DNA of 64,000 nt from an uncultured Bacteroidota bacterium (lineage in GTDB: Bacteria; Bacteroidota; Bacteroidia; Chitinophagales; Chitinophagaceae): the NCBI GenBank assembly GCA_903927185.1, contig CAIYLW010000032.1, positions 1-64,000 of the forward strand. The letters run 5' to 3'. Below the pieces are notes generated by a model. The model ran no database searches and had not been told where the DNA came from. It saw only the letters and a list, made by a program, of their open reading frames with translations. The position numbers and the translations under genes are program-made. This document shows positions 48,008-58,121 of this stretch, in pieces. Positions within the stretch are counted from its first letter, which is position 1; each line of letters starts with the position of its first letter.

Positions 48008-49417
48008 TTATTTTATCATTTTTAATTTCATTGCATCTGGATCCCAATGCACAATTTTTTTTGTAAGAAAACTTTCGTTACAGGATAAAGCAGGTGCTGC
48101 GGCTCTAAATCCAAATTCAGCATTCTCAACAACGGCTTTACCCGTTCTGATAGAATCGAAGAAGTTGGTGATATGATCTAAATGGTCGCTATAACCTACT
48201 GGTGCTTTAAAAAGAATATCTGCTTTTGTTTTTCTTTTTCTTTGTTCGATAGTCCATTTGGCGTCATAATCTTTCTGCATTTCATCTTGCATAGATTTTG
48301 AAAAAGTAAATAAAGAATCATAACCGCCAAATCCCGGAGCTTCTGGCATTAAGCTATGTTTCAATGTTATATTATTTCCATTTACTTCTATAACACCTTC
48401 TGATCCTATTAATCTAATAATTTCTTGTCCGCCAGTTCCGCTTATGAAATTCACTTGAAGTGTCATCAAAAATGCAGCATGCTCTTTCGTTTCTGGGTAT
48501 TGTAATACACCTGACATTACATCAGGTAAATTTCTACCATCTTTCCAATAACTAAATTGGCCTGTACTAAAAATGCTTTCAGGACCTTTTGAATTTGTCA
48601 TAAAGTGAGTACCGCTAAGTAAGTGAATAAATAAATCACCTGCAACACCAGTACCAAATTCTTTATAGGCTCTCCACCAGAAGAATTTCTTTGCATCGAA
48701 AGTCATTTTTTCTGTGACTTCAATGAATTTATCCCAATTGGTGGTTAGGGCACTAGCATCTTTTGGTATGGTATATTCCCAAGCCCCTATTGAACTTTGT
48801 CGGTCATATACGGCGTTAACCATATTTAGCTTGCCTATCTCTCCAGCGGCAACCAATTCTTTTGCTTTTGCATATCCAATACTACTTACGCGCTGGCTGC
48901 CTACTTGTAAAACCTTGCCTGATTTTTTAGCTGCCTCCAACACCGGGTAGCCTTCGCTGATTTTATATACCATTGGCTTTTCGCAATACACGTGTTTGCC
49001 TTTAGCTAAAGCATCTAGTGTGATTCGTGCATGCCAGATGTCGGTGGTACAAATGAAGACTGCATCTATATCTTTTCTATCTAATAGATCTTGATAATTT
49101 CTGGTTGTGAAAAGTTCTTTACCGTAAGTTTCTTTCGCATTTTCAATTCTTCCGGTATATAAATCACAAATACCTGCCAATTCTACTCCTGGCACTTTAA
49201 GTGCGGTCGTCAAATCAAAATGACCTTGTACTCCATATCCAATAACACCGATTCGAATTTTATCGTTCGATGAAATTTTCCTGTCATAGGTTAACATTCT
49301 CTCTTCAGCTTTTCCACTTGCAGCAAGTGATGATAAAGGACTAGTTGCAGCTAACAAACTAGTAGCCCCAATTTGTTGTAAGAATTTTCTCCTTGAGTTA
49401 TTGCTATTATTTAGCAT
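48008..49417 (-). CDS. exported Gfo/Idh/MocA family oxidoreductase
   Basis: A 469-residue NAD(P)-dependent oxidoreductase. A twin-arginine signal is at the N-terminus (SRRKFLQQIG), followed by the Rossmann domain with IGVIGYGVQGHFD and the catalytic-loop signature CEKPMVY. The C-terminal domain contains GGQEIIRLIGSEG and WWRAYKEFGTGVAGDLFIHL, both common in exported Bacteroidota members. It probably acts on sugars or glycosides in the periplasm after folding and cofactor loading in the cytoplasm. A TolB-like propeller gene lies 26 bases upstream on the same strand and may be co-transcribed. Confidence 0.9.
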   Translation of the reverse strand: MLNNSNNSRRKFLQQIGATSLLAATSPLSSLAASGKAEERMLTYDRKISSNDKIRIGVIGYGVQGHFDLTTALKVPGVELAGICDLYTGRIENAKETYGKELFTTRNYQDLLDRKDIDAVFICTTDIWHARITLDALAKGKHVYCEKPMVYKISEGYPVLEAAKKSGKVLQVGSQRVSSIGYAKAKELVAAGEIGKLNMVNAVYDRQSSIGAWEYTIPKDASALTTNWDKFIEVTEKMTFDAKKFFWWRAYKEFGTGVAGDLFIHLLSGTHFMTNSKGPESIFSTGQFSYWKDGRNLPDVMSGVLQYPETKEHAAFLMTLQVNFISGTGGQEIIRLIGSEGVIEVNGNNITLKHSLMPEAPGFGGYDSLFTFSKSMQDEMQKDYDAKWTIEQRKRKTKADILFKAPVGYSDHLDHITNFFDSIRTGKAVVENAEFGFRAAAPALSCNESFLTKKIVHWDPDAMKLKMIK

Positions 49418-49443
49418 AAATAGATATTAATAAATTGAAATGA

Positions 49444-50400
49444 TTATTTTACTTTATAACTGACAAAGGCAATTTGTTTACTGTCTGCACTCCAAGAAGG
49501 AACATTAATAGTTCCTTGGCCGCCATAAAATACATCAGTAAGATCTTTGATCTCTTTTGTAACTGTATTCATTAATCGAAGTTTTACATTTTTACCAAAA
49601 AGATGATTTTGTTTTTCATCTGAAGTATAGGAAATATAAACAATCCACTTGTTATCTGGAGATGGGTGTGCAAACCAATTGCTGTTATCATCAAAAGTTA
49701 ACTGTTCTTGATTAGTGCCATCAGTCTTCATTCTCCAGATCTGCATATGACCAGTTCTATAGGAGTTGAAATAAATATATTTGCCATCAAAAGAATAATC
49801 AGGTCCATCATCTAGGCCTTCGGCAGTTGTAATTCTTTTTTCTTCACCGCCTTCTACGCTAATAGTATAAATATCGAAGTTGCCATTACGTTCAGCGCAG
49901 TAAGCTAGGGTTTTGCCATCACGGCTCCAGCCATGCCAATAGGATACCACTTCTTTTGTTACTCGCCTTGGTTCGCCTCCAGAAATTGGAATAATAAAGA
50001 TGGCTGATTTGTAAGGCTTTGGAGACGGATCATCTTTAACATTATGACTAACTACCAACCATTTTTTATCTGGAGAAATGCCATGATCGTTATTGCATGC
50101 TGTAGCATAACCTGTATTAAGTAAACCTAATTTTTTTGTTTTTAAATCGACAGTATAAATTTTGCCGTAGCTATTCACGATCAGATAATTATCTGGATGC
50201 CAATTGGGGGCTTCTATGTGTGATTTGATTACAAGAACAGTATCGATATAGCCAGTATTGATATTTATGGTTTGAATATAACTAGTAGTATCAGACACCG
50301 ATTTTGCAATAACCGTTAAAGAAAGGAATATGCAAAAAACCGAAATGCAGATTTTTCGGAAATTATTTTGAAAGCAGAGCAATCGAAAATTGGTTTTCAT
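49444..50400 (-). CDS. exported TolB-like (PD40) propeller protein
   Basis: A 318-residue protein with a signal peptide (residues 1-33, ending VIAKS) and WD40-like PD40 repeats: [48 protein letters not shown] and [12 protein letters not shown]. TolB-like propellers of this type accompany peptidases or bind proteins at the periplasmic face. It lies just upstream of the Gfo/Idh gene on the same strand (26-base gap), suggesting a shared role. Confidence 0.87.
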   Translation of the reverse strand: MKTNFRLLCFQNNFRKICISVFCIFLSLTVIAKSVSDTTSYIQTININTGYIDTVLVIKSHIEAPNWHPDNYLIVNSYGKIYTVDLKTKKLGLLNTGYATACNNDHGISPDKKWLVVSHNVKDDPSPKPYKSAIFIIPISGGEPRRVTKEVVSYWHGWSRDGKTLAYCAERNGNFDIYTISVEGGEEKRITTAEGLDDGPDYSFDGKYIYFNSYRTGHMQIWRMKTDGTNQEQLTFDDNSNWFAHPSPDNKWIVYISYTSDEKQNHLFGKNVKLRLMNTVTKEIKDLTDVFYGGQGTINVPSWSADSKQIAFVSYKVK

Positions 50401-50580
50401 AAACGAAGTATTTTTGTAAAATTTAAAATCCGAGTTAATTGTGTTATATCAAATGTAATAATATTATCTTTATTATCTAAAAAAAAGAAAATAGACCATA
50501 TATTAACCTTTTACACTTGTATGAAGTAAAGAAATGAACCCTTTTAATGCTAGTTTTACATTGGACTATATTGAGCTATT

Positions 50581-51309
50581 ATGAAGAAATTTGACATTGA
50601 TAGTTATATAGCACATCTTTCTATTGATTGTGTAATATTTGGATACAAGGATCTTGAGTTAAAGATATTGGTCTCTAAATCAAAATTTTATAAAGAGATT
50701 TGGGCTTTGCCAGGTGGTTATATTTTTCAAACAGAGTCAATTGATACGGCCGCAAATAGAATTTTAAAAGAAAGAACTTGTTTAGAGAATATTTATTTAG
50801 AACAGTTTCGAGTATTTGGTGATGAAAATAGGGTGGTGGGAAGTAATAATAATAGCACTCTTAAGGAAGGCCTCAAGCTATATGACAAAAAAAGGTTTAA
50901 TAAAAAAGTGATTGATTGGCTAACAAGCAGATTTATTTCTATTGGCTATTATGCGCTAGTAGATATTAATTTAGTGGAACCACACAAAGGAGAATTTGAT
51001 CAATGCCTTGAATGGCGCAGTATAAATGATATCGAAAAAATGATGCATGATCATAAAGAAATGGTAGCTGCAGCTTTAGAATCACTTCGTTTAAATTTTG
51101 ATATTAAACTCAATGGTTTTAATCTCTTGCCTGAAACTTTTACAATGAAAGAGTTACAAGAATTGTATGAAGCAGTTTATACTAAACCATTTGCCAGTAA
51201 CAACTTTCAAAAGAAGATTCTTGATCTGAATGTACTTGAGAGATTAGAAAAGAAATTTACTGGGGCACAAAATAAAGCACCCTATTTATATCGATTTAAA
51301 AAGGTCTAA
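50581..51309 (+). CDS. NrtR-type Nudix-domain transcriptional regulator
   Basis: A 242-residue protein of the NrtR/AraR type: a Nudix domain (about 12-150) fused to a C-terminal winged helix-turn-helix (about 165-235), with LPETFTMKELQELYEAVY as the start of the DNA-binding part. The Nudix box is degenerate: from Gly46 the pattern keeps Glu52 and Arg60 but has Ile, Arg and Cys at catalytic glutamate/glycine positions, so hydrolysis is unlikely and the domain probably senses a nucleotide or sugar. Bacteroidota members regulate NAD or pentose metabolism. No target genes are next to it. Confidence 0.85.
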   Translation: MKKFDIDSYIAHLSIDCVIFGYKDLELKILVSKSKFYKEIWALPGGYIFQTESIDTAANRILKERTCLENIYLEQFRVFGDENRVVGSNNNSTLKEGLKLYDKKRFNKKVIDWLTSRFISIGYYALVDINLVEPHKGEFDQCLEWRSINDIEKMMHDHKEMVAAALESLRLNFDIKLNGFNLLPETFTMKELQELYEAVYTKPFASNNFQKKILDLNVLERLEKKFTGAQNKAPYLYRFKKV

Positions 51310-51335
51310 GTAAATAAAAGCCATATTTAAACTAT

Positions 51336-51857
51336 ATGAAAATTAATATTCAAGGAATTACTATTAATGATATTAAACTATTACAGGAAATAGGCATCCA
51401 AACTTTTACTGAAACATTCTCATCAGCAAATAGTGAGGAGAATATGGCTCAATACTTAAAAGAAGGGTTCTCCATTGAAAAGCTGACAGGGGAATTAAAT
51501 AATTACAATTCTAAATTTTTTTTCGCCTTAGATCAGGAACGGGTAATCGGGTATTTGAAATTAAATTTCGGTGATACACAAACTGAATTAATGGATGCAA
51601 ATGCCTTGGAAATCGAAAGGATATATGTTTTAAGTGAATATCAAGGGAAAAAAGTAGGACAATTATTGTATGATAAAGCTATAGAGATTGCTATTCAGCG
51701 GAAGCTAGATTATATTTGGTTAGGTGTATGGGAAGAAAACAAAAGGGCATTAAGTTTTTATAAAAAGAATGGCTTCATAGAATTTGATAAACATATATTC
51801 AAACTTGGCGAAGATGAGCAAATGGATATTATGATGAAACTTTACTTAACTAAATAA
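51336..51857 (+). CDS. GNAT-family N-acetyltransferase, 173 aa
   Basis: An acetyltransferase with IERIYVLSEYQGKKVGQLLY as the beta4/acetyl-CoA loop (Q-x-x-K-V-G variant) and WLGVWEENKRALSFYKKNGF as the typical end. The arrangement and the start IQGITINDIKLLQEIG match the spermidine/spermine-like GNAT group (PaiA type). It begins 26 bases after the Nudix regulator and may share its transcript. Confidence 0.88.
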   Translation: MKINIQGITINDIKLLQEIGIQTFTETFSSANSEENMAQYLKEGFSIEKLTGELNNYNSKFFFALDQERVIGYLKLNFGDTQTELMDANALEIERIYVLSEYQGKKVGQLLYDKAIEIAIQRKLDYIWLGVWEENKRALSFYKKNGFIEFDKHIFKLGEDEQMDIMMKLYLTK

Positions 51858-51937
51858 GACACAATATGCTAGGAAAAGTTCCTTGGGGAACAGTTCATAA
51901 TATAACAGGTCATTTTTCCTTAATCATTCATTTACTT

Positions 51938-52720
51938 TTATTTAAATAGTTTTTCTATAAAAATATTTGAAACTTCTACTAAAATCAAAATAATAATCAC
52001 CCACTCTAAAACAACTGAGTTTCGATATTGTAATAAATCTTTAAATAATTCGAGATTCTCTTTTACAATCTGCAAGCCCTCCTGAATAGTTCTAAAACGG
52101 GATTGAAGGTCAAAAGTTTTTTTCAGGCCTAGATCTAACTTATTTAAATTCTCGTCTTCCCATGTTGCTTCGGGAGAGTCGAAAATATATAAGTTGCCAG
52201 CAATTCTATTTTTTAAATTTAAGGTTCTTCCAATATATTTCTTAAGTTCTTTACCCCCAAGATCAATCTTCCCCTTCTTTTCTAATTCCTGTGTTTGATA
52301 ATTTGTTTCTTCCAATAAAAGATTTGTCTGCTGATCAAAATAGTCGAGGGATACACTTTGGGATACATTGAGCATGATTAATCTAATTGCATCAATACTT
52401 GGGTTTGGTATTTCTATTTTATTATAGCCATAATTAATGGCAGGGGCATTAGTTTCAATATCAAATTCATCACTTAATCTTTGATCAAAATAATTTCTAC
52501 AATAGGGTATGATTAATTGTAAAAACCCCGACATTTCAGTTTCATCATATCCCAGAAAACAAATAATGCCATATTTAAATACATAGAGATATTTAAATGT
52601 ATCTACATGATAGAAAAGTTCGTCAGAATCTGCAAAGTGAATATTTGCAGTAAATGCAGTTTTAAATAATTTGATATCAATACTATCTGCAACTTGAAAG
52701 GATAATACTTTTAAATTCAT
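51938..52720 (-). CDS. RMD1/YagE (DUF155) family protein
   Basis: A 260-residue membrane-anchored protein. The DUF155 core has YVFKYGIICFLGYDETE near residues 47-63 and the mid region KKYIGRTLNLKNRI, and the C-terminus has one transmembrane helix (about 237-258: LEWVIIILILVEVSNIFIEK). Eukaryotic relatives act in meiosis and mitochondrial translation; the bacterial role is unknown. Stands alone. Confidence 0.87.
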   Translation of the reverse strand: MNLKVLSFQVADSIDIKLFKTAFTANIHFADSDELFYHVDTFKYLYVFKYGIICFLGYDETEMSGFLQLIIPYCRNYFDQRLSDEFDIETNAPAINYGYNKIEIPNPSIDAIRLIMLNVSQSVSLDYFDQQTNLLLEETNYQTQELEKKGKIDLGGKELKKYIGRTLNLKNRIAGNLYIFDSPEATWEDENLNKLDLGLKKTFDLQSRFRTIQEGLQIVKENLELFKDLLQYRNSVVLEWVIIILILVEVSNIFIEKLFK

Positions 52721-52799
52721 GATACAGAGTTTAAGATTTACTTTAAAGTTAATATTAAACTATTAGAGGGGTAGATTATAATAATTTCAGTTGTTTACT

Positions 52800-53555
52800 T
52801 TATTTGTGCTTGAACCAACAAGCATAATCTTCTGAATAACTTTTAAATAAGGTATTTACAGGAATTCCGTGGATCACACTATTTATATACTTTTTTTTGA
52901 TCAAGTAGTTAAATGCTCCCATATCACCGGTATAAGGAGTGTTATTATCAGAATTGTATTTTTGATGAATAGCACTTAATTCTTTAATAAAAGGGTGCAT
53001 TATTGCAACACTTCCTCCCATTATTCCACAATTTAATAAAATGTCGTTTTTAAATTTTGTTTCATAAAAACTATAGTCCGTTATTTTGCTCCTCAAATGT
53101 TGAGAATGTAATTGCATCCACTCATTATCTAAAGTTTTCGGTTCATCTCCACAAAACAAGGAAGAAGAATTATTTAGATATAAAGTCTCAAGAAATGGAT
53201 TTTTTAAAACCCGGACATCAGATATGTCGGTAAAAAAAATATTTTTAATAGACTCGGAATACAGTTTCAAAAATTCTGAATATATGATATACCTAAACAC
53301 ATTGGGATTATAATGTGCATCGTAATCGACTCTTATAAAATGGATTAGATTACTTTGATTTTGTTGGCAAGTTGTATCAGAAAAGTTATTGTGGAAAATG
53401 ATACCATGTAAACCTAATGAAGTAATTGAGTTTACCCATTCTGAAACTAAAGTAAAATCATCGTTTGCTAAAATGCTATTTCTATTTACGTCATAGATGC
53501 CAGTAATATGTGAAGCAACTATAAGATTTTCAGATATTTCAAAATCAATATTCAA
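52800..53555 (-). CDS. putative glycosyltransferase, GT-A-like, 251 aa
   Basis: A soluble protein whose N-terminus reads MNIDFEISENLIVASHITG. A possible nucleotide-sugar site is IFFTDISDVRVLKNP (DxxD-type metal motif, about 113-127) and later motifs LNCGIMGGS and TGDMGAFNYLI resemble the acceptor side of GT-A enzymes of the DUF616/TOD1-like kind. The assignment is tentative. Its start overlaps the end of the upstream GT2 gene by 11 bases, so the two glycosyltransferases are translationally coupled. Confidence 0.7.
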   Translation of the reverse strand: MNIDFEISENLIVASHITGIYDVNRNSILANDDFTLVSEWVNSITSLGLHGIIFHNNFSDTTCQQNQSNLIHFIRVDYDAHYNPNVFRYIIYSEFLKLYSESIKNIFFTDISDVRVLKNPFLETLYLNNSSSLFCGDEPKTLDNEWMQLHSQHLRSKITDYSFYETKFKNDILLNCGIMGGSVAIMHPFIKELSAIHQKYNSDNNTPYTGDMGAFNYLIKKKYINSVIHGIPVNTLFKSYSEDYACWFKHK

Positions 53556-54195
53556 CTTGTGTCTTTGTTTTAATTTTTGCAGTCATACTATCTTGATTAT
53601 TTCTGTAATAAATATAGGTTCTCAAATCCAGTTTTTTTACAAAAAAGTTCTCTTCTGCCCTTTCGTAAAAGTTAGCGTCTGCTGCATACATGTTTTCAAA
53701 ATTTAGCATGGTAAACACTTCTTTTTTTCCAAATAAAGTGGCAAACAAAACACAATCATCTACATGTATCACTTGATTGGTATCAAAACGGTCAGGAACA
53801 TAATAATCGGATTCCTGCTTAACAATTGTTTCGGTAGTTGAAGCAATTAAATCGTATGATTTTATTTCAGCTAAACATTTGCTCAAATGGTTGGGTTTAT
53901 ATTCATCGTCAGCGTCTATAACAGTGATGTAATCACCGCTGCAAATTAGTACTCCCCTGTTTATAGAAGCGGATTGACTCCGGTTTTTATGACGGATGTA
54001 TGTAATTTTATCTTCATGCTGAATAGTATAATTTAGAATTTTATTTTGGGTGTCATTATCGCTTCCGTCATCAATTATAATCAACTCAAAATCCGGGAAA
54101 TCCTGATTCATTACTGAATCAATAGCTCTTTTGATCAATAGAAAGGAGCTATTATATACTGACATTATCACTGAAACCTTATTTTTAAAATTCAT
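53545..54195 (-). CDS. GT2-family glycosyltransferase, short form
   Basis: A 216-residue GT-A enzyme. It has KVSVIMSVYNS at the start, the UDP-sugar loop FELIIIDDGSDNDTQ, and the catalytic metal motif DYITVIDADDEY (DAD at about 95-97). It is shorter than usual GT2 proteins of 280-350 residues and lacks a full C-terminal part, so it may act on a small acceptor or need its partner. The adjacent glycosyltransferase gene overlaps by 11 bases. Confidence 0.88.
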   Translation of the reverse strand: MNFKNKVSVIMSVYNSSFLLIKRAIDSVMNQDFPDFELIIIDDGSDNDTQNKILNYTIQHEDKITYIRHKNRSQSASINRGVLICSGDYITVIDADDEYKPNHLSKCLAEIKSYDLIASTTETIVKQESDYYVPDRFDTNQVIHVDDCVLFATLFGKKEVFTMLNFENMYAADANFYERAEENFFVKKLDLRTYIYYRNNQDSMTAKIKTKTQVEY

Positions 54196-54537
54196 TTTTA
54201 ACAGATATCTGATATTTACTGCAAGGTAAAGCTGTTTATTGAGTCAGTTTTTTTATTTTGTTTTATAACAGTTATTTAATCTCGTTTATTATCATTTTAG
54301 AATAAATAGGTGCCGTAATATCTGACTTAATTTATATACAACTTATTAAAATAAGTGGAGAAAAGATCTGGAAATATTGACAAATAGAATGAATACTGAT
54401 TTAAATCAGGTCGTATATCTTTTTGAACTATTTTAAATTTAAAAACATTTGATTCAACAATGTAATTCATACTTATTTTAACATGAGTAGGTTATTCTCC
54501 AATATTTCACTTATTTTCCTTACCTAAATCTAGTTGC
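54196..54537. other. 342-base divergent intergenic region
   Basis: An AT-rich region between the GT2 gene (minus) and the large amidohydrolase gene (plus). It contains the perfect palindrome at 54396-54409. No open frame or RNA is evident. Confidence 0.6.
54396..54409. promoter_or_regulatory. palindrome CTGATTTAAATCAG, FNR/CRP-like box candidate
   Basis: A perfect 14-base palindrome 129 bases upstream of the amidohydrolase start. Its core TGATTTAAATCA fits the TGAT-N4-ATCA form of FNR/CRP-family sites. Whether a regulator of this kind acts here is unknown. Confidence 0.35.
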
Positions 54538-57500
54538 ATGAGACATGCCCAATTTTTATTGGTACTAACAGTACTTTTTTTTTATGAGTTGCCACAAAGC
54601 AAAGCCGCATTTTTTAATGATTTCTATTCGATAAAAATAAATAGAGATTCTACGAAAAAAGATACTGCGAAATACACTCTTTATAAAGAGCTTCCTATTA
54701 AGCCACAACGCAAAATTAATTTTACCACTAATGAAGGAACATGGACATCAGTTGATATTAGTCCGGACGGGAAAACCATCGTGTTCGATCTTATGGGAGA
54801 TATTTATACCATTCCTTCAAATGGCGGGAAAGCCACACAAGTAACCAAAGGGATTGCCTTTGATACACATCCACGTTATAGCCCAGATGGGAAAAGGTTA
54901 TTGTTCACTTCAGACAGAAGTGGTGCCGAAAACCTTTGGTATATCGATTTTGAGAAAAAAGATACTGTCCAATTAACTAAAGATAATAATCAGAATTATC
55001 CATCAGCAGCATGGACCCCAGATGGGGATTACATTGTTTATTCAAAAGGCCGTATGAATATTCAATTATACATGATTCATAAAAATGGTGGTGGTGGAGT
55101 TCAGTTGATTGATCAACCTGCTAATTTAAAAACTATCGACCCAGCGATTAGTGCAGATGGAAGATATATTTATTTTTCACGCAGGTTTGGTCCATGGAAT
55201 TATAATGCTTCTATGCCTCAATATCAATTGGGTATGTACGATAGAAATAACGCTAAAACAACAACTATTACTTCAAGATATGGTTCTGCCTTTACGCCGG
55301 TTTTATCTAAAGATGGTAAATGGATGGTTTATGGTAGTAGGTATGAAGAAAAAACGGGATTGGTTTTGCGTAATATAGAAACAGGGGATGAGAAATGGTT
55401 GGCTTATCCTGTTCAAAGAGATGATCAAGAGTCGATTGCACCAATGGGAGTATTGCCTGCCATGTGTTTTACGCCAGATAGTAAAAATGTAATAGCCTCT
55501 TATGGTGGAAAAATTCATCGTATTCCAATCGATGCTTCACCCGCTGTTGAAATTCCTTTTGAAGTGAATGTTGAATTGGAATTGGGTGCAAGACTAGATT
55601 TTAAATATCCCGTAAAAGATACTTCCTATCAATTAGCAACACAAATTCGAGATGCGGTTCCTTCTCCAGATGGTAAAAGATTGGCATTTACAGTATTGAA
55701 TAGGTTATATGTGATGGAATATCCGAATGGTGTTGCAAAAAGAATGACTACTAATGAATTTACCGAAGCACAGCCTAACTGGAATTCTGATGGTAAGAGT
55801 ATTGTATTCACTTCGTGGAATGCAGACGGAGGTAATTTATACAAAATCAATGCAGATGGAAGCGACCAAGAAAAGTTAACTCCCCTAAATGGTTTATATC
55901 AAAATCCTGTATTTAATAATGAAGGCGATAAAATTGTTTTTCTAAGAAGTAAAGCACAAGCGTATAAAAATGCTATTGGTCCAGGGTATAACGGATCTGA
56001 AGATGAATTATGCTGGATAGCAGCAAACGGTGGGAGTATTTCAGTTATTGACAAAACAAACGGAAGGGATAATCCTCATTTTGCAAAAGGCATTAACGAC
56101 AGGATTTATTTGAATAGTGGTAATGGTAATTTAATTTCCATTAAATGGGATGGCACTGATGAAAAGATTATTGCTCATGTTACAGGTATTACCACTGCGG
56201 GGATGAGCAATTTAAAAGAAAAAATAAAAACTGGTGATAATTGTTTGTTGAATCAAAATGAAACTGAAGCTACGGAGATGAGTTTACCTTCTTCAGCAAA
56301 TATGATAACAATTTCACCTTTGGGCAAAAAAGCATTGGCGCAAATCAATAACGAAATTTATGTATTAACAATCCCTCAAACAGGAAAAGTAGTTAATCTA
56401 TCTCTCGCAGATGCAGGCTCTGCACAATTTCCGGCCCGTAAGCTAACAGAATTGGGAGGTGAGTTTCCTTCATGGGAAAGTGATGGGAAAAAAGTGCATT
56501 GGAGTTTAGGCGCCTCACATTTTGTGTATGATATTGACCAGGCTGAATTTTTTGATGATAGTTTAAAGACAGCTAAGAAAGAAGAAACAAAACGCTTAGC
56601 AGATTCTTTGGAAAAAGCAAAACTGGATACTGTTAAAGTTGATACCTCAAAAACTAAGTCAGCTATCGAAATCAAAAAAGAAGACCCGAAGTACAAGGCA
56701 AACGAAACAGAAGTAAATGTATTTTACGAGAAAGATATACCCACCGGAATTGTTTTATTAAAGGGGGCACGAATTATTACCATGAAGAACGATGAAGTAA
56801 TTGAGAATGGTGATATTTTAATAGTTAATAATCGTATCAAAGCTGTTGGCAAACATGGGTCGCTTAAAATACCATCAAATGCAAAAGTGATGGATATGAG
56901 TGGTAAAACTATAACACCAGGTTTTGTGGATACACATTCTCACATGTGGCCTAATTGGGGTATTCAAAAAAATCAAATTTGGATTTATGCCACTAATCTA
57001 GCGTATGGGGTAACGACCACACGTGACCCACAAACACAGACAACAGATGTATTAACTTATGGTGATATGGTTGAAGCGGGTAAAATGGTAGGACCTAGAA
57101 TTTATTCAACAGGCCCGGGTGTCGGGTTTTGGGATTATAATATGAAAGATTCAGCGCAGGCAGAAAATGTATTAAAACAATACAGCAAATATTATCATAC
57201 CAAATATATCAAAATGTATCTGGCAGGTAATCGTCAGCAACGCGAATGGATCATCAATGCTGCGAGGAATCAACAATTGATGCCTACAACTGAAGGAGGA
57301 TTAGATTTTAAATTAAACATGACTAATTTATTGGATGGTTATCCTGGTCATGAACATGCTATTCCAATTTATCCTTTATATAAAGATGTGATTACTTCTA
57401 TAGCCCAATCTAAAATGATAGTTACCTCTACATTATTGGTTTCTTATGGTGGACCATTTGCCGAAAATTATTTTTGGGAAACAGAAGATCCTTATCATGA

Positions 57501-58002
57501 TAGTAAGATGCAATATTTTATGCCTTATGAAGAATTAGCAGCTAAAACCAGAAGAGTAAACGAAGGATGGTTTATGAAAGAAGAACATGTTTTCCCTAAA
57601 CATGCCAAATCTATGAAGGCACTTGTTGAAGCTGATGGGTTAGCCGGTATTGGCAGCCATGGCGAATTTCAAGGGTTGGGCTATCACTGGGAGATGTGGG
57701 CTATGCAAAGTGGAGGTATGAGAAATTTGGATGTATTGAAAACTGCAACTATCCTTGGTGCAACAGGTTTGGGATTGGATAAAGAGTTAGGAAGTATTGA
57801 AGTGGGTAAATTAGCAGACATGGTTATCCTTGATAAGAATCCATTAATAAATATTCGCAATACAAACTCCGTTAAATATGTTATGAAGAATGGTAGATTG
57901 TATGAAGGAGATAGCTGTGATGAAGTGTACCCGCAAAAAAGAAAGTTGATAAAAACTGAATGGAATTATGAAAAGCCTGAAAACAATACAAATGTGAATT
58001 AA
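54538..58002 (+). CDS. exported TolB-propeller/amidohydrolase fusion, 1154 aa
   Basis: A large exported protein (signal peptide residues 1-25). Residues 60-660 form PD40/TolB propeller blades (SPDGKTIVFDL, YSPDGKRLLFTSDRSG and others), residues 680-735 a charged Lys/Glu linker, and residues 740-1140 an amidohydrolase domain with GFVDTHSHMW (metal HxH), GHEHAIP and GIGSHGEFQG. This is the Bacteroidota amidohydrolase type, probably a periplasmic peptidase or amidase in which the propeller selects substrates. The C-terminus VGKLADMVILDKNPL is the usual end of such enzymes. Monocistronic: a long hairpin follows. Confidence 0.9.
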   Translation: MRHAQFLLVLTVLFFYELPQSKAAFFNDFYSIKINRDSTKKDTAKYTLYKELPIKPQRKINFTTNEGTWTSVDISPDGKTIVFDLMGDIYTIPSNGGKATQVTKGIAFDTHPRYSPDGKRLLFTSDRSGAENLWYIDFEKKDTVQLTKDNNQNYPSAAWTPDGDYIVYSKGRMNIQLYMIHKNGGGGVQLIDQPANLKTIDPAISADGRYIYFSRRFGPWNYNASMPQYQLGMYDRNNAKTTTITSRYGSAFTPVLSKDGKWMVYGSRYEEKTGLVLRNIETGDEKWLAYPVQRDDQESIAPMGVLPAMCFTPDSKNVIASYGGKIHRIPIDASPAVEIPFEVNVELELGARLDFKYPVKDTSYQLATQIRDAVPSPDGKRLAFTVLNRLYVMEYPNGVAKRMTTNEFTEAQPNWNSDGKSIVFTSWNADGGNLYKINADGSDQEKLTPLNGLYQNPVFNNEGDKIVFLRSKAQAYKNAIGPGYNGSEDELCWIAANGGSISVIDKTNGRDNPHFAKGINDRIYLNSGNGNLISIKWDGTDEKIIAHVTGITTAGMSNLKEKIKTGDNCLLNQNETEATEMSLPSSANMITISPLGKKALAQINNEIYVLTIPQTGKVVNLSLADAGSAQFPARKLTELGGEFPSWESDGKKVHWSLGASHFVYDIDQAEFFDDSLKTAKKEETKRLADSLEKAKLDTVKVDTSKTKSAIEIKKEDPKYKANETEVNVFYEKDIPTGIVLLKGARIITMKNDEVIENGDILIVNNRIKAVGKHGSLKIPSNAKVMDMSGKTITPGFVDTHSHMWPNWGIQKNQIWIYATNLAYGVTTTRDPQTQTTDVLTYGDMVEAGKMVGPRIYSTGPGVGFWDYNMKDSAQAENVLKQYSKYYHTKYIKMYLAGNRQQREWIINAARNQQLMPTTEGGLDFKLNMTNLLDGYPGHEHAIPIYPLYKDVITSIAQSKMIVTSTLLVSYGGPFAENYFWETEDPYHDSKMQYFMPYEELAAKTRRVNEGWFMKEEHVFPKHAKSMKALVEADGLAGIGSHGEFQGLGYHWEMWAMQSGGMRNLDVLKTATILGATGLGLDKELGSIEVGKLADMVILDKNPLINIRNTNSVKYVMKNGRLYEGDSCDEVYPQKRKLIKTEWNYEKPENNTNVN

Positions 58003-58045
58003 TAAAATGTTTTCATTTTAAACAGTAAATTCAAATAATAATAAC

Positions 58046-58099
58046 TTATTGATAAACAAACAAGCCATCATTTTTGATGGCTTGTTTGTTTATCAATAA
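58046..58099. terminator. 25-bp perfect hairpin, bidirectional terminator
   Basis: An unusually long perfect stem (58046-58070 with 58075-58099) with a TTTT loop sits between the convergent amidohydrolase (stop 58002) and TrpF-like (stop 58122) genes. Confidence 0.85.
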
Positions 58100-58121
58100 T
58101 CGATGCTTATATCATCAGCCA

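Noticed and set aside
55151..56696. Several open frames on both strands inside the 1154-residue amidohydrolase gene.
   Set aside because: They lie in the out-of-frame shadow of a long, well-conserved coding region.
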